A stretch of 5,192 bases of DNA from Nitriliruptoraceae bacterium (lineage in GTDB: Bacteria > Actinomycetota > Nitriliruptoria > Nitriliruptorales > Nitriliruptoraceae): assembly GCA_007117945.1 (NCBI GenBank), contig SKTN01000034.1:1-5192 (forward strand), in the 5' to 3' direction. The position numbers and the translations under genes were made by a program. Shown here piece after piece: positions 1-5,192 of the stretch. The notes below the pieces were generated by a model. That model ran no database searches. It worked only from the letters and a program-made list of their open reading frames with translations, and was not told the DNA's origin. Each line of letters opens with the position of its first letter. Within the stretch, counting starts at the first letter, position 1.

Positions 1-191
1 ACACCGGCGGGTGGCAGCTGGTCGGGCAGCTCCGCCTCGAGGGCGTCGAGGCGTTCGAAGAGCTGGTCGGGGCTGGCGCCCGTGGGCGCGTCGCCGTCGG
101 ACTGTGCCAGCGCCGCACCGACGCCCACGGTTGCCAGGGCCAGCGCGCCTGTGGCGACGAGCGTGCCGATGATCCGTCGCCTGCGGCCCAC
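1..191 (-). CDS. Secreted protein of unknown function, N-terminal fragment
   Basis: This is the first 63 codons of a gene that runs off the left edge of the window. The GTG at 191-189 is chosen because a strong GAGGAGG ribosome binding site (203-197) lies 5 nt upstream, and because the translation from it has the shape of a signal peptide. It begins MGRRRRIIG, continues with a hydrophobic stretch at residues 7-28, and has an ALA|Q cleavage site near residues 29/30. The mature part opens with an acidic, small-residue linker (SDGDAPTGASP) and then a short amphipathic, possibly coiled-coil stretch (DQLFERLDALEAEL, residues 42-55). The product is therefore probably exported by the Sec route. Too little remains to assign a family or function. 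An in-frame GTG at 233 is a weaker start: it lacks a well-spaced binding site and would put 14 extra residues before the basic region. It lies downstream of ahcY on the same strand but appears to have its own promoter and a long leader. Confidence 0.72.
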   Translation of the reverse strand, partial: MGRRRRIIGTLVATGALALATVGVGAALAQSDGDAPTGASPDQLFERLDALEAELPDQLPPAG

Positions 192-333
192 GGTGTCCTC
201 CTCGAGTCCGGTGTTCCTGCGGTGCCTTCGCACCCCTCAGGCGGGACCACGGTCCGCCTCCCCGGGGGTATCGGCACGTGGACCCCGCGACGTGAGCCCT
301 GATCTGGGATCATCTGCAGCCACGGGAACAACA
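192..333 (-). other. Hairpin-rich 5' leader of the secreted-protein gene
   Basis: If transcription starts near 333, as the promoter at 340-368 predicts, the mRNA has a leader of about 140 nt before the GTG at 191. Three local inverted repeats are visible in it. TGATC-tgg-GATCA lies at 300-312. A strong stem lies at 239-259, with AGGCGG pairing to CCGCCT, then one bulged base, then ACC pairing to GGT. A 5-bp stem GGTGC/GCACC with a CTTC loop on the plus strand (GAAG in the RNA) lies at 221-234. The last hairpin sits about 17 nt before the ribosome binding site. I could not match the leader to a known riboswitch class. It may be a regulatory leader or just GC-rich untranslated RNA. Confidence 0.35.
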
Positions 334-398
334 CCACCCACGCTATGCGACGCATCGCCCGGTGTGAAGCCTGGGCAACAGCGCAGTGGCGTGGGTGG
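334..398. repeat. Perfect 10-bp inverted repeat bracketing a promoter
   Basis: CCACCCACGC at 334-343 is the exact reverse complement of GCGTGGGTGG at 389-398, with 45 bp between the arms. The left arm overlaps the predicted -10 (340-345). The right arm lies 20 bp upstream of the predicted -35 and begins 14 bp beyond the ahcY stop codon. In ahcY mRNA the arms could pair as a long terminator-like stem followed by a T-rich TGTTGTT stretch. Smaller pairings lie inside the loop: ATGCG/CGCAT at 345-355 and GCCC/GGGC at 357-376. The alternatives are a two-site operator, an ahcY 3' terminator, or chance in GC-rich DNA. Confidence 0.45.
340..368 (-). promoter_or_regulatory. Predicted sigma-70-type promoter for the secreted-protein gene
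   Basis: Read on the minus strand, TTCACA (368-363) matches the TTGACA -35 consensus at five of six positions. It is followed by a 17-bp spacer and TAGCGT (345-340), which fits the TAnnnT -10 pattern common in actinobacteria. Transcription would begin near 333 and run toward the gene starting at 191. The same -10 hexamer and spacer length occur in the predicted promoter at 2717-2745. This is read from sequence only. Confidence 0.5.
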
Positions 399-412
399 CG
401 GGGCGCAGCGGG

Positions 413-1750
413 TCAGTACCGGTAGGCGTCGTCCTTGTAGGGGCCCTCCACGGGCACACCGAGGTAGTCGGCCTGCTCGGGGCTCAGCTCCGTGAGCCGG
501 GCACCGATCTTCTCCAGGTGCAGGCGGGCGACCTCCTCGTCGAGGTGCTTGGGCAGCACGTAGACCTGGTGCTCGTACTGCTCGCCCTGCTGCCACAGCT
601 CGAGCTGGGCCAGCACCTGGTTGGTGAAGGAGGTCGACATCACGAAGGAGCTGTGGCCCGTGGCGTTGCCGAGGTTCACCAGCCGGCCCTCGGCCAGGAG
701 GATGACGTCCTTGCCGTTGGGCAGGTGGACGAGGTCGACCTGGGGCTTGATGTTGGTCCACTCGTGGGCACGCAGCGCCTCGGTCTCGATCTCGGTGTCG
801 AAGTGGCCGATGTTGCACAGGATCGCGTGGTCCTTCATCTGCAGCACGCGGTCGTGGGTGACCACGCCCATGTTGCCCGTGGCGGTCACCACGATGTCAG
901 CCTGGTCGATGACGTCGTCGATGCGCACCACCCGGTAGCCCTCCATCGCCGCCTGCAGGGCGTTGATGGGGTCGATCTCGGTGATGTAGACCGTGGCGCC
1001 CATCCCGTCCAGGGCCTGGGCGCAGCCCTTGCCGACGTCGCCGTAGCCGGCTACGACCGCGACCTTGCCGGCGATCATCACGTCGGTGCCGCGCTTGATG
1101 CCGTCGATCAGGGACTCACGGCAGCCGTAGAGGTTGTCGAACTTCGACTTGGTCACGGAGTCGTTGACGTTGATGGCCGGCATCATCAAGGTGCCGCGCT
1201 TCTGCCAGGTCCGAAGCTGCTTGATCCCGGTGGTGGTCTCCTCCGACACCCCGAGGATGCCCTCGAGCAGTTCGGGACGCTCGTGGTGCACCAGGGCGGT
1301 GAGATCACCGCCGTCGTCGAGCAGCAGGTTCGGACCGGACCCGTCGGGCCAGACCAGGGTCTGCTCGATGCACCACAGGTACTCCTCCTCGGTCTCGCCC
1401 TTCCAGGCGAACACGGGGGTACCGGCGGCGGCGACGGCGGCGGCGGCCTCGTCCTGGGTGGAGAAGATGTTGCAGGACGACCAGCGCACCGACGCGCCGA
1501 GCTCCTGGAGGGTCTCGATCAGCACGGCGGTCTGCACCGTCATGTGCAGGCAGCCGGCGATGCGGGCGCCCTCGAGGGGACGCTGACCCTCGAAGCGCTC
1601 ACGCAGGGCGATGAGGCCGGGCATCTCGCGCTCGGCGAGGTCGATCTCCTTGCGGCCCCACTCGGCGAGGGCGAGGTCACGGACCTCGAAGTCCTCACCG
1701 TCGTAGCGGCGCTGGATCGTGCGGGTCGGGGCGGTGGTGGTGTCGCTCAT
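413..1750 (-). CDS. ahcY: Adenosylhomocysteinase (S-adenosyl-L-homocysteine hydrolase)
   Basis: This cytosolic NAD-dependent enzyme splits S-adenosylhomocysteine into adenosine and homocysteine, relieving product inhibition of methyltransferases. The protein is complete at 445 residues and matches the family end to end. The substrate domain has GCLHMTVQTAVLIETL with His69, NIFSTQD (94-100), LDDGGD (144-149), SEETTTG (169-175) and NVNDSVTKSKFDN with Lys201 and Asp205. The NAD-binding GYGDVGKG is at 235-242, followed by TEIDPINALQAAMEG and NIGHFD. The C-terminus, YKDDAYRY, keeps the Lys and Tyr (439, 443) that in known structures reach the neighbouring subunit's NAD. It lacks the roughly 40-residue insertion between LDDGGD and SEETTTG found in mycobacterial SahH, so it resembles the shorter animal-type enzyme. 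The ATG is preceded by AGGTAGGAC, which puts an AGG 9-7 nt upstream. It follows aat on the same strand after a 122-bp gap. Confidence 0.98.
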   Translation of the reverse strand: MSDTTTAPTRTIQRRYDGEDFEVRDLALAEWGRKEIDLAEREMPGLIALRERFEGQRPLEGARIAGCLHMTVQTAVLIETLQELGASVRWSSCNIFSTQDEAAAAVAAAGTPVFAWKGETEEEYLWCIEQTLVWPDGSGPNLLLDDGGDLTALVHHERPELLEGILGVSEETTTGIKQLRTWQKRGTLMMPAINVNDSVTKSKFDNLYGCRESLIDGIKRGTDVMIAGKVAVVAGYGDVGKGCAQALDGMGATVYITEIDPINALQAAMEGYRVVRIDDVIDQADIVVTATGNMGVVTHDRVLQMKDHAILCNIGHFDTEIETEALRAHEWTNIKPQVDLVHLPNGKDVILLAEGRLVNLGNATGHSSFVMSTSFTNQVLAQLELWQQGEQYEHQVYVLPKHLDEEVARLHLEKIGARLTELSPEQADYLGVPVEGPYKDDAYRY

Positions 1751-1872
1751 GTCCTACCTGTTCCGGGTGCGCCGAGGCGTGCCGTGGTCACGGCAGCGCG
1801 CTGGCGAAGGTGGGAGGTGGGGCCGGACTCGGCGTCCTCGTCGTGGGACAGTGTGCCTGATGTGGACCGGCG
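1751..1872 (-). other. aat-ahcY intergenic region and ahcY leader
   Basis: This is a 122-bp gap between the aat stop and the ahcY start. It holds a hairpin at 1780-1795 (TGCCGT/ACGGCA, 4-nt loop), the 10-bp palindrome CAGCGCGCTG at 1794-1803, and a longer-range 7-bp pairing of CGCCGAG (1834-1828) with CTCGGCG (1776-1770) that would enclose both. I see no convincing -35/-10 pair, so ahcY may be transcribed from upstream of or within aat, or from a promoter I cannot recognise. Placement before ahcY suggests comparison with the SAH riboswitch, but its conserved core is not clearly present. Confidence 0.3.
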
Positions 1873-2634
1873 CTAGCTGTCCTGTTGGGGACTTCGGACC
1901 AGGCCCACCAGACGGCTCACCTCCTGCGCCGCGAGGGGCATGCGGACGGTGCGGTCGCGCTGCTCGGCCAGCCACGCGAGGAAGTGCGCCCTCGGGACCT
2001 CCCTGACCCCGAGGCTCGCCAGGTGCGGGGTCTGGAGCTGGACGTCGAGCAGGACGCCGCCGGCGCCGGTGAAGCGCGCGAGCAGCTCCACGAGGGCGAC
2101 CTTGGAGGCATCATCGGCGCGGTGGAACATCGACTCACCGGTGAACACCCCGCCGACCTGCACCCCGTAGATCCCGCCCACCAGTGCAGCGCCGTCCCAC
2201 ACCTCCACGGAGTGCACCCACCCGAGACGGTGCAGCTGCAGGTAGGCCGCGCGCATCTGCGCCGTGATCCAGGTGCCCTCCGCCCCGCGGTCGGCGCACG
2301 CGGCGAGCACCGCATCGGTGGCGCGGTCAACGGTGGCGGTCCACCCCGAGCGGCGCAGTGTCCGGGCCAGGCTCCGGGACACGTGCAGGGTGTCGAGGGT
2401 GAGCACCCCCCGGGGATCGGGACAGAACCAGGGCAGCTGCAGACCGGGGTGCGGCCAGGGGAAGATGCCCCGCCGGTAGGCGTCGACCAGGGTCGCGGGG
2501 GCCAGGTCGGCCCCGAGCCCCACCAGCCCGTCGGCATCGGCGGTCTCGCCCCCGGGGAGGGCCCACACCGAGGGCGGGACGGAGCGCGGCACCCGCGTGC
2601 GCCCGTCGGCGGGTGCGGCGGGCGTGGTGGGCAT
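1873..2634 (-). CDS. aat: Leucyl/phenylalanyl-tRNA--protein transferase
   Basis: Aat transfers Leu or Phe from aminoacyl-tRNA onto proteins that begin with Arg or Lys, creating N-degrons read by ClpS and degraded by ClpAP/ClpCP-type proteases. From the ATG at 2634 the protein has 253 residues, close to the 234 of E. coli Aat. Family signatures run in order: GLGADLAPATLVDAYRRGIFPW (about 39-60), WFCPDPRGVL (69-78), LHVSRSL (83-89), EGTWIT (119-124), HSVEVW (141-146), LVGGIYGV (151-158), GESMFHR (166-172), ASKVAL (176-181) and LLDVQ...HLASLG (195-209). Asp197 and Gln199 correspond to the catalytic-site Asp186 and Gln188 of E. coli Aat. The start is supported by GAGG 5 nt upstream. The reading frame stays open to an ATG at 2757, but that stretch is low-complexity and unlike Aat. 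It diverges from the exonuclease gene across a 149-bp gap. Confidence 0.95.
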   Translation of the reverse strand: MPTTPAAPADGRTRVPRSVPPSVWALPGGETADADGLVGLGADLAPATLVDAYRRGIFPWPHPGLQLPWFCPDPRGVLTLDTLHVSRSLARTLRRSGWTATVDRATDAVLAACADRGAEGTWITAQMRAAYLQLHRLGWVHSVEVWDGAALVGGIYGVQVGGVFTGESMFHRADDASKVALVELLARFTGAGGVLLDVQLQTPHLASLGVREVPRAHFLAWLAEQRDRTVRMPLAAQEVSRLVGLVRSPQQDS

Positions 2635-2706
2635 GGCGGCCTCGGTGGGCGTGGCGCGCGCCGCGGGGGCTGCGCCTGGAGGACGTCCTGGTTGCACCAC
2701 CCCTCC

Positions 2707-2724
2707 CCTGCCGGTCTCGGCAGG
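2707..2724. repeat. Perfect 7-bp inverted repeat (hairpin or operator)
   Basis: CCTGCCG at 2707-2713 and CGGCAGG at 2718-2724 are exact reverse complements separated by GTCT. The right arm covers the predicted -35 (2717-2722) of the rightward promoter, which is where a repressor site might lie. It has no T-tract on either side, so an intrinsic terminator is unlikely. Confidence 0.4.
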
Positions 2725-2745
2725 ACGGTAGCGCTGGACTAGCGT
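2717..2745 (+). promoter_or_regulatory. Predicted promoter for the exonuclease-murJ unit
   Basis: TCGGCA at 2717-2722 matches four of six -35 consensus positions and is followed by exactly 17 bp and TAGCGT at 2740-2745, a TAnnnT -10. Transcription would start near 2752, giving a leader of roughly 30 nt before the GTG at 2784. The -10 is identical to that predicted for the secreted-protein gene. Confidence 0.4.
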
Positions 2746-2783
2746 GCCGGTCCGCACGTCGTCCGGCCGCTGTGGGAGGTCCC

Positions 2784-3686
2784 GTGGGCGAGCAACCGCA
2801 CGCCGCAGGTCGTCGCGTCCACCTCGTGGACGGCACCTACGAGCTGTTCCGGGCCCACTACTCCAAGCGGCCGGCCCGCACCGCTCCCGACGGCCGCGAC
2901 GTGAAGGCCACCGTCGGCCTGGCCGGCAGCCTGCTCGCGCTGCTCGATGACGCCGAGGAGGCGGTCACCCACCTCGGTGTCGCCTTCGACCGGCCCATCG
3001 AGAGCTGGCGCAACGCCCGGCTGGACAGCTACAAGAGCTCCGAGGGCGTCGACCCCGCCCTGCTCGCCCAGCTGGAGGGCGCCGAGGAGGCCGTGGCGGC
3101 CCTCGGCATCCACGTGTGGCGCGCCGAGGAGGTCGAGGCCGACGATGTGCTGGCCAGCGCGGCGGTGCAGCTCGCGCCCGAGGTCGACCAGGTCCGCCTG
3201 CTCACCCCCGACAAGGACCTCGCGCAGGTGGTGGACGGCACCCGGATCGTGCAGGTCGACCGGTCCCGGGACGTGGAGCGCGACGAGGCGGCGGTGGTCG
3301 AGCGGTTCGGGGTCCCCCCGACGGCCATCGCCGACCTGCTGGCGCTGGTCGGCGACGACGCCGACGGCATCCCGGGGCTCAAGGGCATCGGCCAGCGCAC
3401 CGCCGCGACCCTGCTGGCCCGCTACGGCCACCTCGATGCCATCCCCGCCGATCCGGCGGCGTGGGAGGTCACGGTGCGCGGTGCTGCCCGCATCGCCGGG
3501 ACGCGCACCGACCAGGCCGAGGCGGCGCAGCTCTACCGGGAGCTGACCACCCTGGCCCGCGACCTCGACCTCGGGGTGGGGCTCGAGGACCTGGCCGTCA
3601 CGGGGGTCCCGCGTGCGCGCTTCCTCGCGTGGTGCGAGGCCGTGGGGGCCGACCGACTGCGTGACCGGCCACGCCGGTGGGCGTGA
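2784..3686 (+). CDS. Free-standing 5'-3' exonuclease / flap endonuclease-like protein
   Basis: This is a 300-residue PIN/FEN-superfamily nuclease like the N-terminal domain of DNA polymerase I, but with no polymerase domain attached. It probably removes 5' flaps or primers in replication and repair. Metal-binding acidic residues of the family are present: Asp16 in HLVDGTYELFR, Asp69 in VAFDRP, Glu118/Asp120/Asp121 in EVEADDVLA, Asp143 and Asp145 in LTPDKDL, and Asp191/Asp194 in LVGDDADGIPG. The helix-hairpin-helix (H3TH) DNA-binding segment follows directly, GIPGLKGIGQRTAATLL (195-211). The GTG at 2784 is preferred because GGGAGGT (2774-2780) lies just upstream and the conserved beta strand starts about 11 residues in. 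The frame is open back to an ATG at 2613, but that upstream part is Arg/Trp-rich and unlike the family. A GTG at 2772 lacks a binding site. murJ follows after 6 bp. Nuclease activity is inferred from the family. Confidence 0.88.
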   Translation: MGEQPHAAGRRVHLVDGTYELFRAHYSKRPARTAPDGRDVKATVGLAGSLLALLDDAEEAVTHLGVAFDRPIESWRNARLDSYKSSEGVDPALLAQLEGAEEAVAALGIHVWRAEEVEADDVLASAAVQLAPEVDQVRLLTPDKDLAQVVDGTRIVQVDRSRDVERDEAAVVERFGVPPTAIADLLALVGDDADGIPGLKGIGQRTAATLLARYGHLDAIPADPAAWEVTVRGAARIAGTRTDQAEAAQLYRELTTLARDLDLGVGLEDLAVTGVPRARFLAWCEAVGADRLRDRPRRWA

Positions 3687-3692
3687 GCCGGC

Positions 3693-5192
3693 ATGGCTGA
3701 GGATGCGGCCGAGGACCCCGCTGTCGACCCGGCGCCGGGGATGCGGCGCCACTCCGCGCTGATCGCCGCCGGGATCGCCCTGTCGCGGGTCTCGGGGCTG
3801 GTGCGTGACGCCGCCCTGGCCTTCTTCCTGGGTGCCAACGTCGGCGCCGACGCCTTCCGGGCGGCGCTGAAGATCCCGAACCTGCTCCAGAACCTGCTCG
3901 GTGAGGGGGTCCTGTCCGCCTCCTTCATCCCCACCTACGCCCGGCTGCTCGACGAGGACCGCGAGGAGGAGGCCGGGCGTGTCGCCGGGGCGGTGCTGGG
4001 CCTGCTGACGGTGCTGACCGGGGTGCTGGTGCTGGCCGGGATGGCCCTGGCGCCCGTGCTGGTGCGGGTGATCACCCCGGGCTTCGCCGGGGAGCGCCTC
4101 GAGCTGACGGTGCTGCTGGTGCGCATCATGTTCCCCGGGGTGGGGCTGCTGGTGCTGTCCGCGTGGTGCCTCGGGGTGCTCAACGCCCACCGCCACTTCT
4201 TCCTGTCCTACGTCGCACCCGTGCTGTGGAACGTCGGCATCCTCGCCAGCCTGCTGGCCCTGGCCGCCACCACGGTGCTGCCCCCGGTCCAGGCTGCGGG
4301 GTGGGGGGTGGTGCTCGGTGGGGCCCTGCAGCTGGGCGTACAGGTGCCCACGGTGCGACGTCTGCTGCGCGGCACCCTGCGCCCGTCCCTGGACCGGCAC
4401 CTGCCGGGTGTGCGCACCGTGCTCTCGGCCTTCGGGCCGATCGTGCTGGGCCGGGGTGTGGTGCAGCTCTCCGCCCTGCTGGAGCTGGCCGTGGCCTCCC
4501 TGCTGGCCGTCGGTGCGGTGGCGGTGCTCGGGTACGCCCAGACCTTCTACCTGCTGCCCATCGCCCTGTTCGGGATGAGCGTGGCGGCCGCGGAGCTGCC
4601 GTCGCTGTCCACCCTCGGCAGCGGGGACCGCGACCGCCTGCGGGGTCGGTTGGATGCGGGGCTCGCGCGCAGCGCCTTCTTCGTCGTCGGGGCCGCCGTC
4701 GCCTACCTGCTGGTGGGCCGTGACATCGTCGACCTGCTCTTCGGCCGGGGCGCCTTCGACCCCCAGACCACCTTCCAGGTGGCGGTGGTGCTGGGCGTGT
4801 ACAGCCTGGGGCTGCTGCCGGCGACGGCGTCCCGGCTGCTGCAGTCCCTGCTCTACGCCCTGGACGACGCCCGCACGCCCGCGGTCATCGCGGTGGTGCG
4901 GGTCGCGGTGGGCCTGGCGGTCGCCGTGCCCCTGATGTTCCTCCTCGACGGGCTGCGGGTGGACCTGACCGCGCCCGGCAGCGTGGTGCTGGCCGATCCC
5001 GAGGTCGGGGTGCGCCTGTCCCCCGCCGCTGCGGAGCTGCGCGACGCGACCCAGAACCAGTTGCGGCTCGGTGCGGTGGGGCTGGCGGCCGGCTCCGTGG
5101 TCGGGGCCTGGCTGGAGTTCCTGCTGCTGCGCCGTGCCGTGGCCCGGCGCGCGACGCGGCCGCGGCTCGGGGGCGGGACCCTGCTGCGCCTG
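3693..5192 (+). CDS. murJ: MurJ/MviN-family lipid II flippase, C-terminus cut by window edge
   Basis: MurJ is a MOP-superfamily membrane protein that moves lipid II across the cytoplasmic membrane for peptidoglycan synthesis. There are 500 codons with no stop, so the end is outside the window (E. coli MurJ has 511 residues). Hydrophobic helices run throughout, for example about 21-46, 97-127, 138-163 and 460-476. MurJ landmarks are SRVSGLVRD (Arg32, Arg38; E. coli Arg18, Arg24), GADAF (Asp53), KIPNLLQNLLGEGVLSASFIP (from 60), TPGF (128-131) and FGMSVAAAELPSLS. Residues equivalent to E. coli Arg52, Asp269 and Arg270 are Gln66, Gln283 and Thr284. A hydrophilic loop of about 40 residues (about 419-458) precedes the last visible helix. 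The ATG at 3693 is 6 bp after the exonuclease stop, with only GGTGGG at 3676-3681 as a distant binding site, so translational coupling is plausible. Met17 (3741) is an alternative start, because the first 16 residues are acidic and not part of the family fold. Confidence 0.92.
   Translation, partial: MAEDAAEDPAVDPAPGMRRHSALIAAGIALSRVSGLVRDAALAFFLGANVGADAFRAALKIPNLLQNLLGEGVLSASFIPTYARLLDEDREEEAGRVAGAVLGLLTVLTGVLVLAGMALAPVLVRVITPGFAGERLELTVLLVRIMFPGVGLLVLSAWCLGVLNAHRHFFLSYVAPVLWNVGILASLLALAATTVLPPVQAAGWGVVLGGALQLGVQVPTVRRLLRGTLRPSLDRHLPGVRTVLSAFGPIVLGRGVVQLSALLELAVASLLAVGAVAVLGYAQTFYLLPIALFGMSVAAAELPSLSTLGSGDRDRLRGRLDAGLARSAFFVVGAAVAYLLVGRDIVDLLFGRGAFDPQTTFQVAVVLGVYSLGLLPATASRLLQSLLYALDDARTPAVIAVVRVAVGLAVAVPLMFLLDGLRVDLTAPGSVVLADPEVGVRLSPAAAELRDATQNQLRLGAVGLAAGSVVGAWLEFLLLRRAVARRATRPRLGGGTLLRL

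Larger units (their letters stand above)
2635..2783. promoter_or_regulatory. Divergent intergenic control region between aat and the exonuclease gene
   Basis: These 149 bp separate two genes transcribed away from each other and must supply both with promoters. Besides the rightward promoter and the inverted repeat listed separately, it contains the perfect 10-bp palindrome AGGACGTCCT at 2680-2689. A possible leftward -10, TACCGT, reads from 2730 to 2725, with a weak -35 CGGACC at 2754-2749 (18-bp spacer, three of six positions matching). If both are real, the two promoters overlap and could compete. Confidence 0.4.

Noticed and set aside
192..412. ydaO-type c-di-AMP riboswitch before the secreted-protein gene
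   Set aside because: The GGGG/GGGGTG-like pieces and the gene context prompted the comparison, but the conserved 3' part containing the CAGCTAACCTCG-type core is not present.
386..1876. Plus-strand open frame of about 496 codons opposite ahcY
   Set aside because: It is the antisense shadow of ahcY in GC-rich DNA. The minus-strand frame carries an unmistakable family match along its whole length, and the plus frame is low-complexity His/Val/Gly/Asp-rich sequence.
1885..2742. Plus-strand open frame of about 285 codons opposite aat
   Set aside because: The minus-strand Aat match is strong and complete; this frame has a biased Gly/His/Pro composition and no domain.
2635..2757. Longer N-terminus for Aat starting at the ATG at 2757
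   Set aside because: The added 41 residues are Gly/Ala/Pro/Arg-rich and not like Aat, they would overlap the predicted promoters, and the ATG at 2634 has a GAGG ribosome binding site at proper spacing.
2613..2783. Longer N-terminus for the exonuclease starting at the ATG at 2613
   Set aside because: It would overlap the start of aat on the other strand, is rich in Arg and Trp, and contains no family sequence; the GTG at 2784 has a better binding site.
2739..4400. Minus-strand open frame of about 553 codons opposite the exonuclease and murJ genes
   Set aside because: It spans two well-supported plus-strand genes and reads as Gln/His/Gly/Arg-rich low-complexity sequence without any recognisable domain, typical of an antisense shadow.
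1..5192. Mobile elements, CRISPR arrays, tRNA or rRNA genes, phage or defence genes
   Set aside because: No spaced direct repeats, transposase motifs, target duplications, tRNA-like cloverleaf or rRNA core sequences were seen; the genes are ordinary chromosomal housekeeping genes apart from the unidentified secreted protein.

Overview
The window is about 70% G+C or higher, with strongly GC-biased third codon positions. Its housekeeping genes look actinobacterial, so the source is most likely a member of the Actinomycetota. A free-standing 5'-3' exonuclease with a VHLVDGTYELFR-type N-terminus and a MurJ of the 'FGMSVAAAELP' type hint at a deep-branching class such as Acidimicrobiia or Nitriliruptoria. 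That placement rests on remembered family resemblance and is tentative.

The layout is divergent around a hub at 2635-2783. Leftward from the hub, on the minus strand, lie aat (leucyl/phenylalanyl-tRNA--protein transferase, 1873-2634), ahcY (S-adenosylhomocysteine hydrolase, 413-1750), and the first 63 codons of a secreted protein of unknown function (1-191, cut by the window edge). Rightward, on the plus strand, lie a free-standing 5'-3' exonuclease (2784-3686) and, 6 bp after it, a murJ-type lipid II flippase gene (3693 to the window end, 500 codons without a stop).

The genes do not form one pathway. aat serves N-end-rule protein turnover, ahcY clears S-adenosylhomocysteine in the methyl cycle, the exonuclease processes DNA flaps and primers, and murJ moves the peptidoglycan precursor across the membrane. 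The exonuclease and murJ are close enough to share a transcript and perhaps to be translationally coupled.

The more unusual signals are regulatory. Facing the secreted-protein gene is a good promoter (TTCACA, 17 bp, TAGCGT). A perfect 10-bp inverted repeat brackets it, and a roughly 140-nt leader with several hairpins follows. The divergent hub has a matching TAGCGT -10 and a perfect 7-bp hairpin over its -35. The other notable point is MurJ itself: it keeps the N-terminal cavity arginines but replaces the equivalents of E. coli Arg52, Asp269 and Arg270. I found no mobile element, CRISPR array, tRNA or rRNA, and no evidence of a new multi-gene system.
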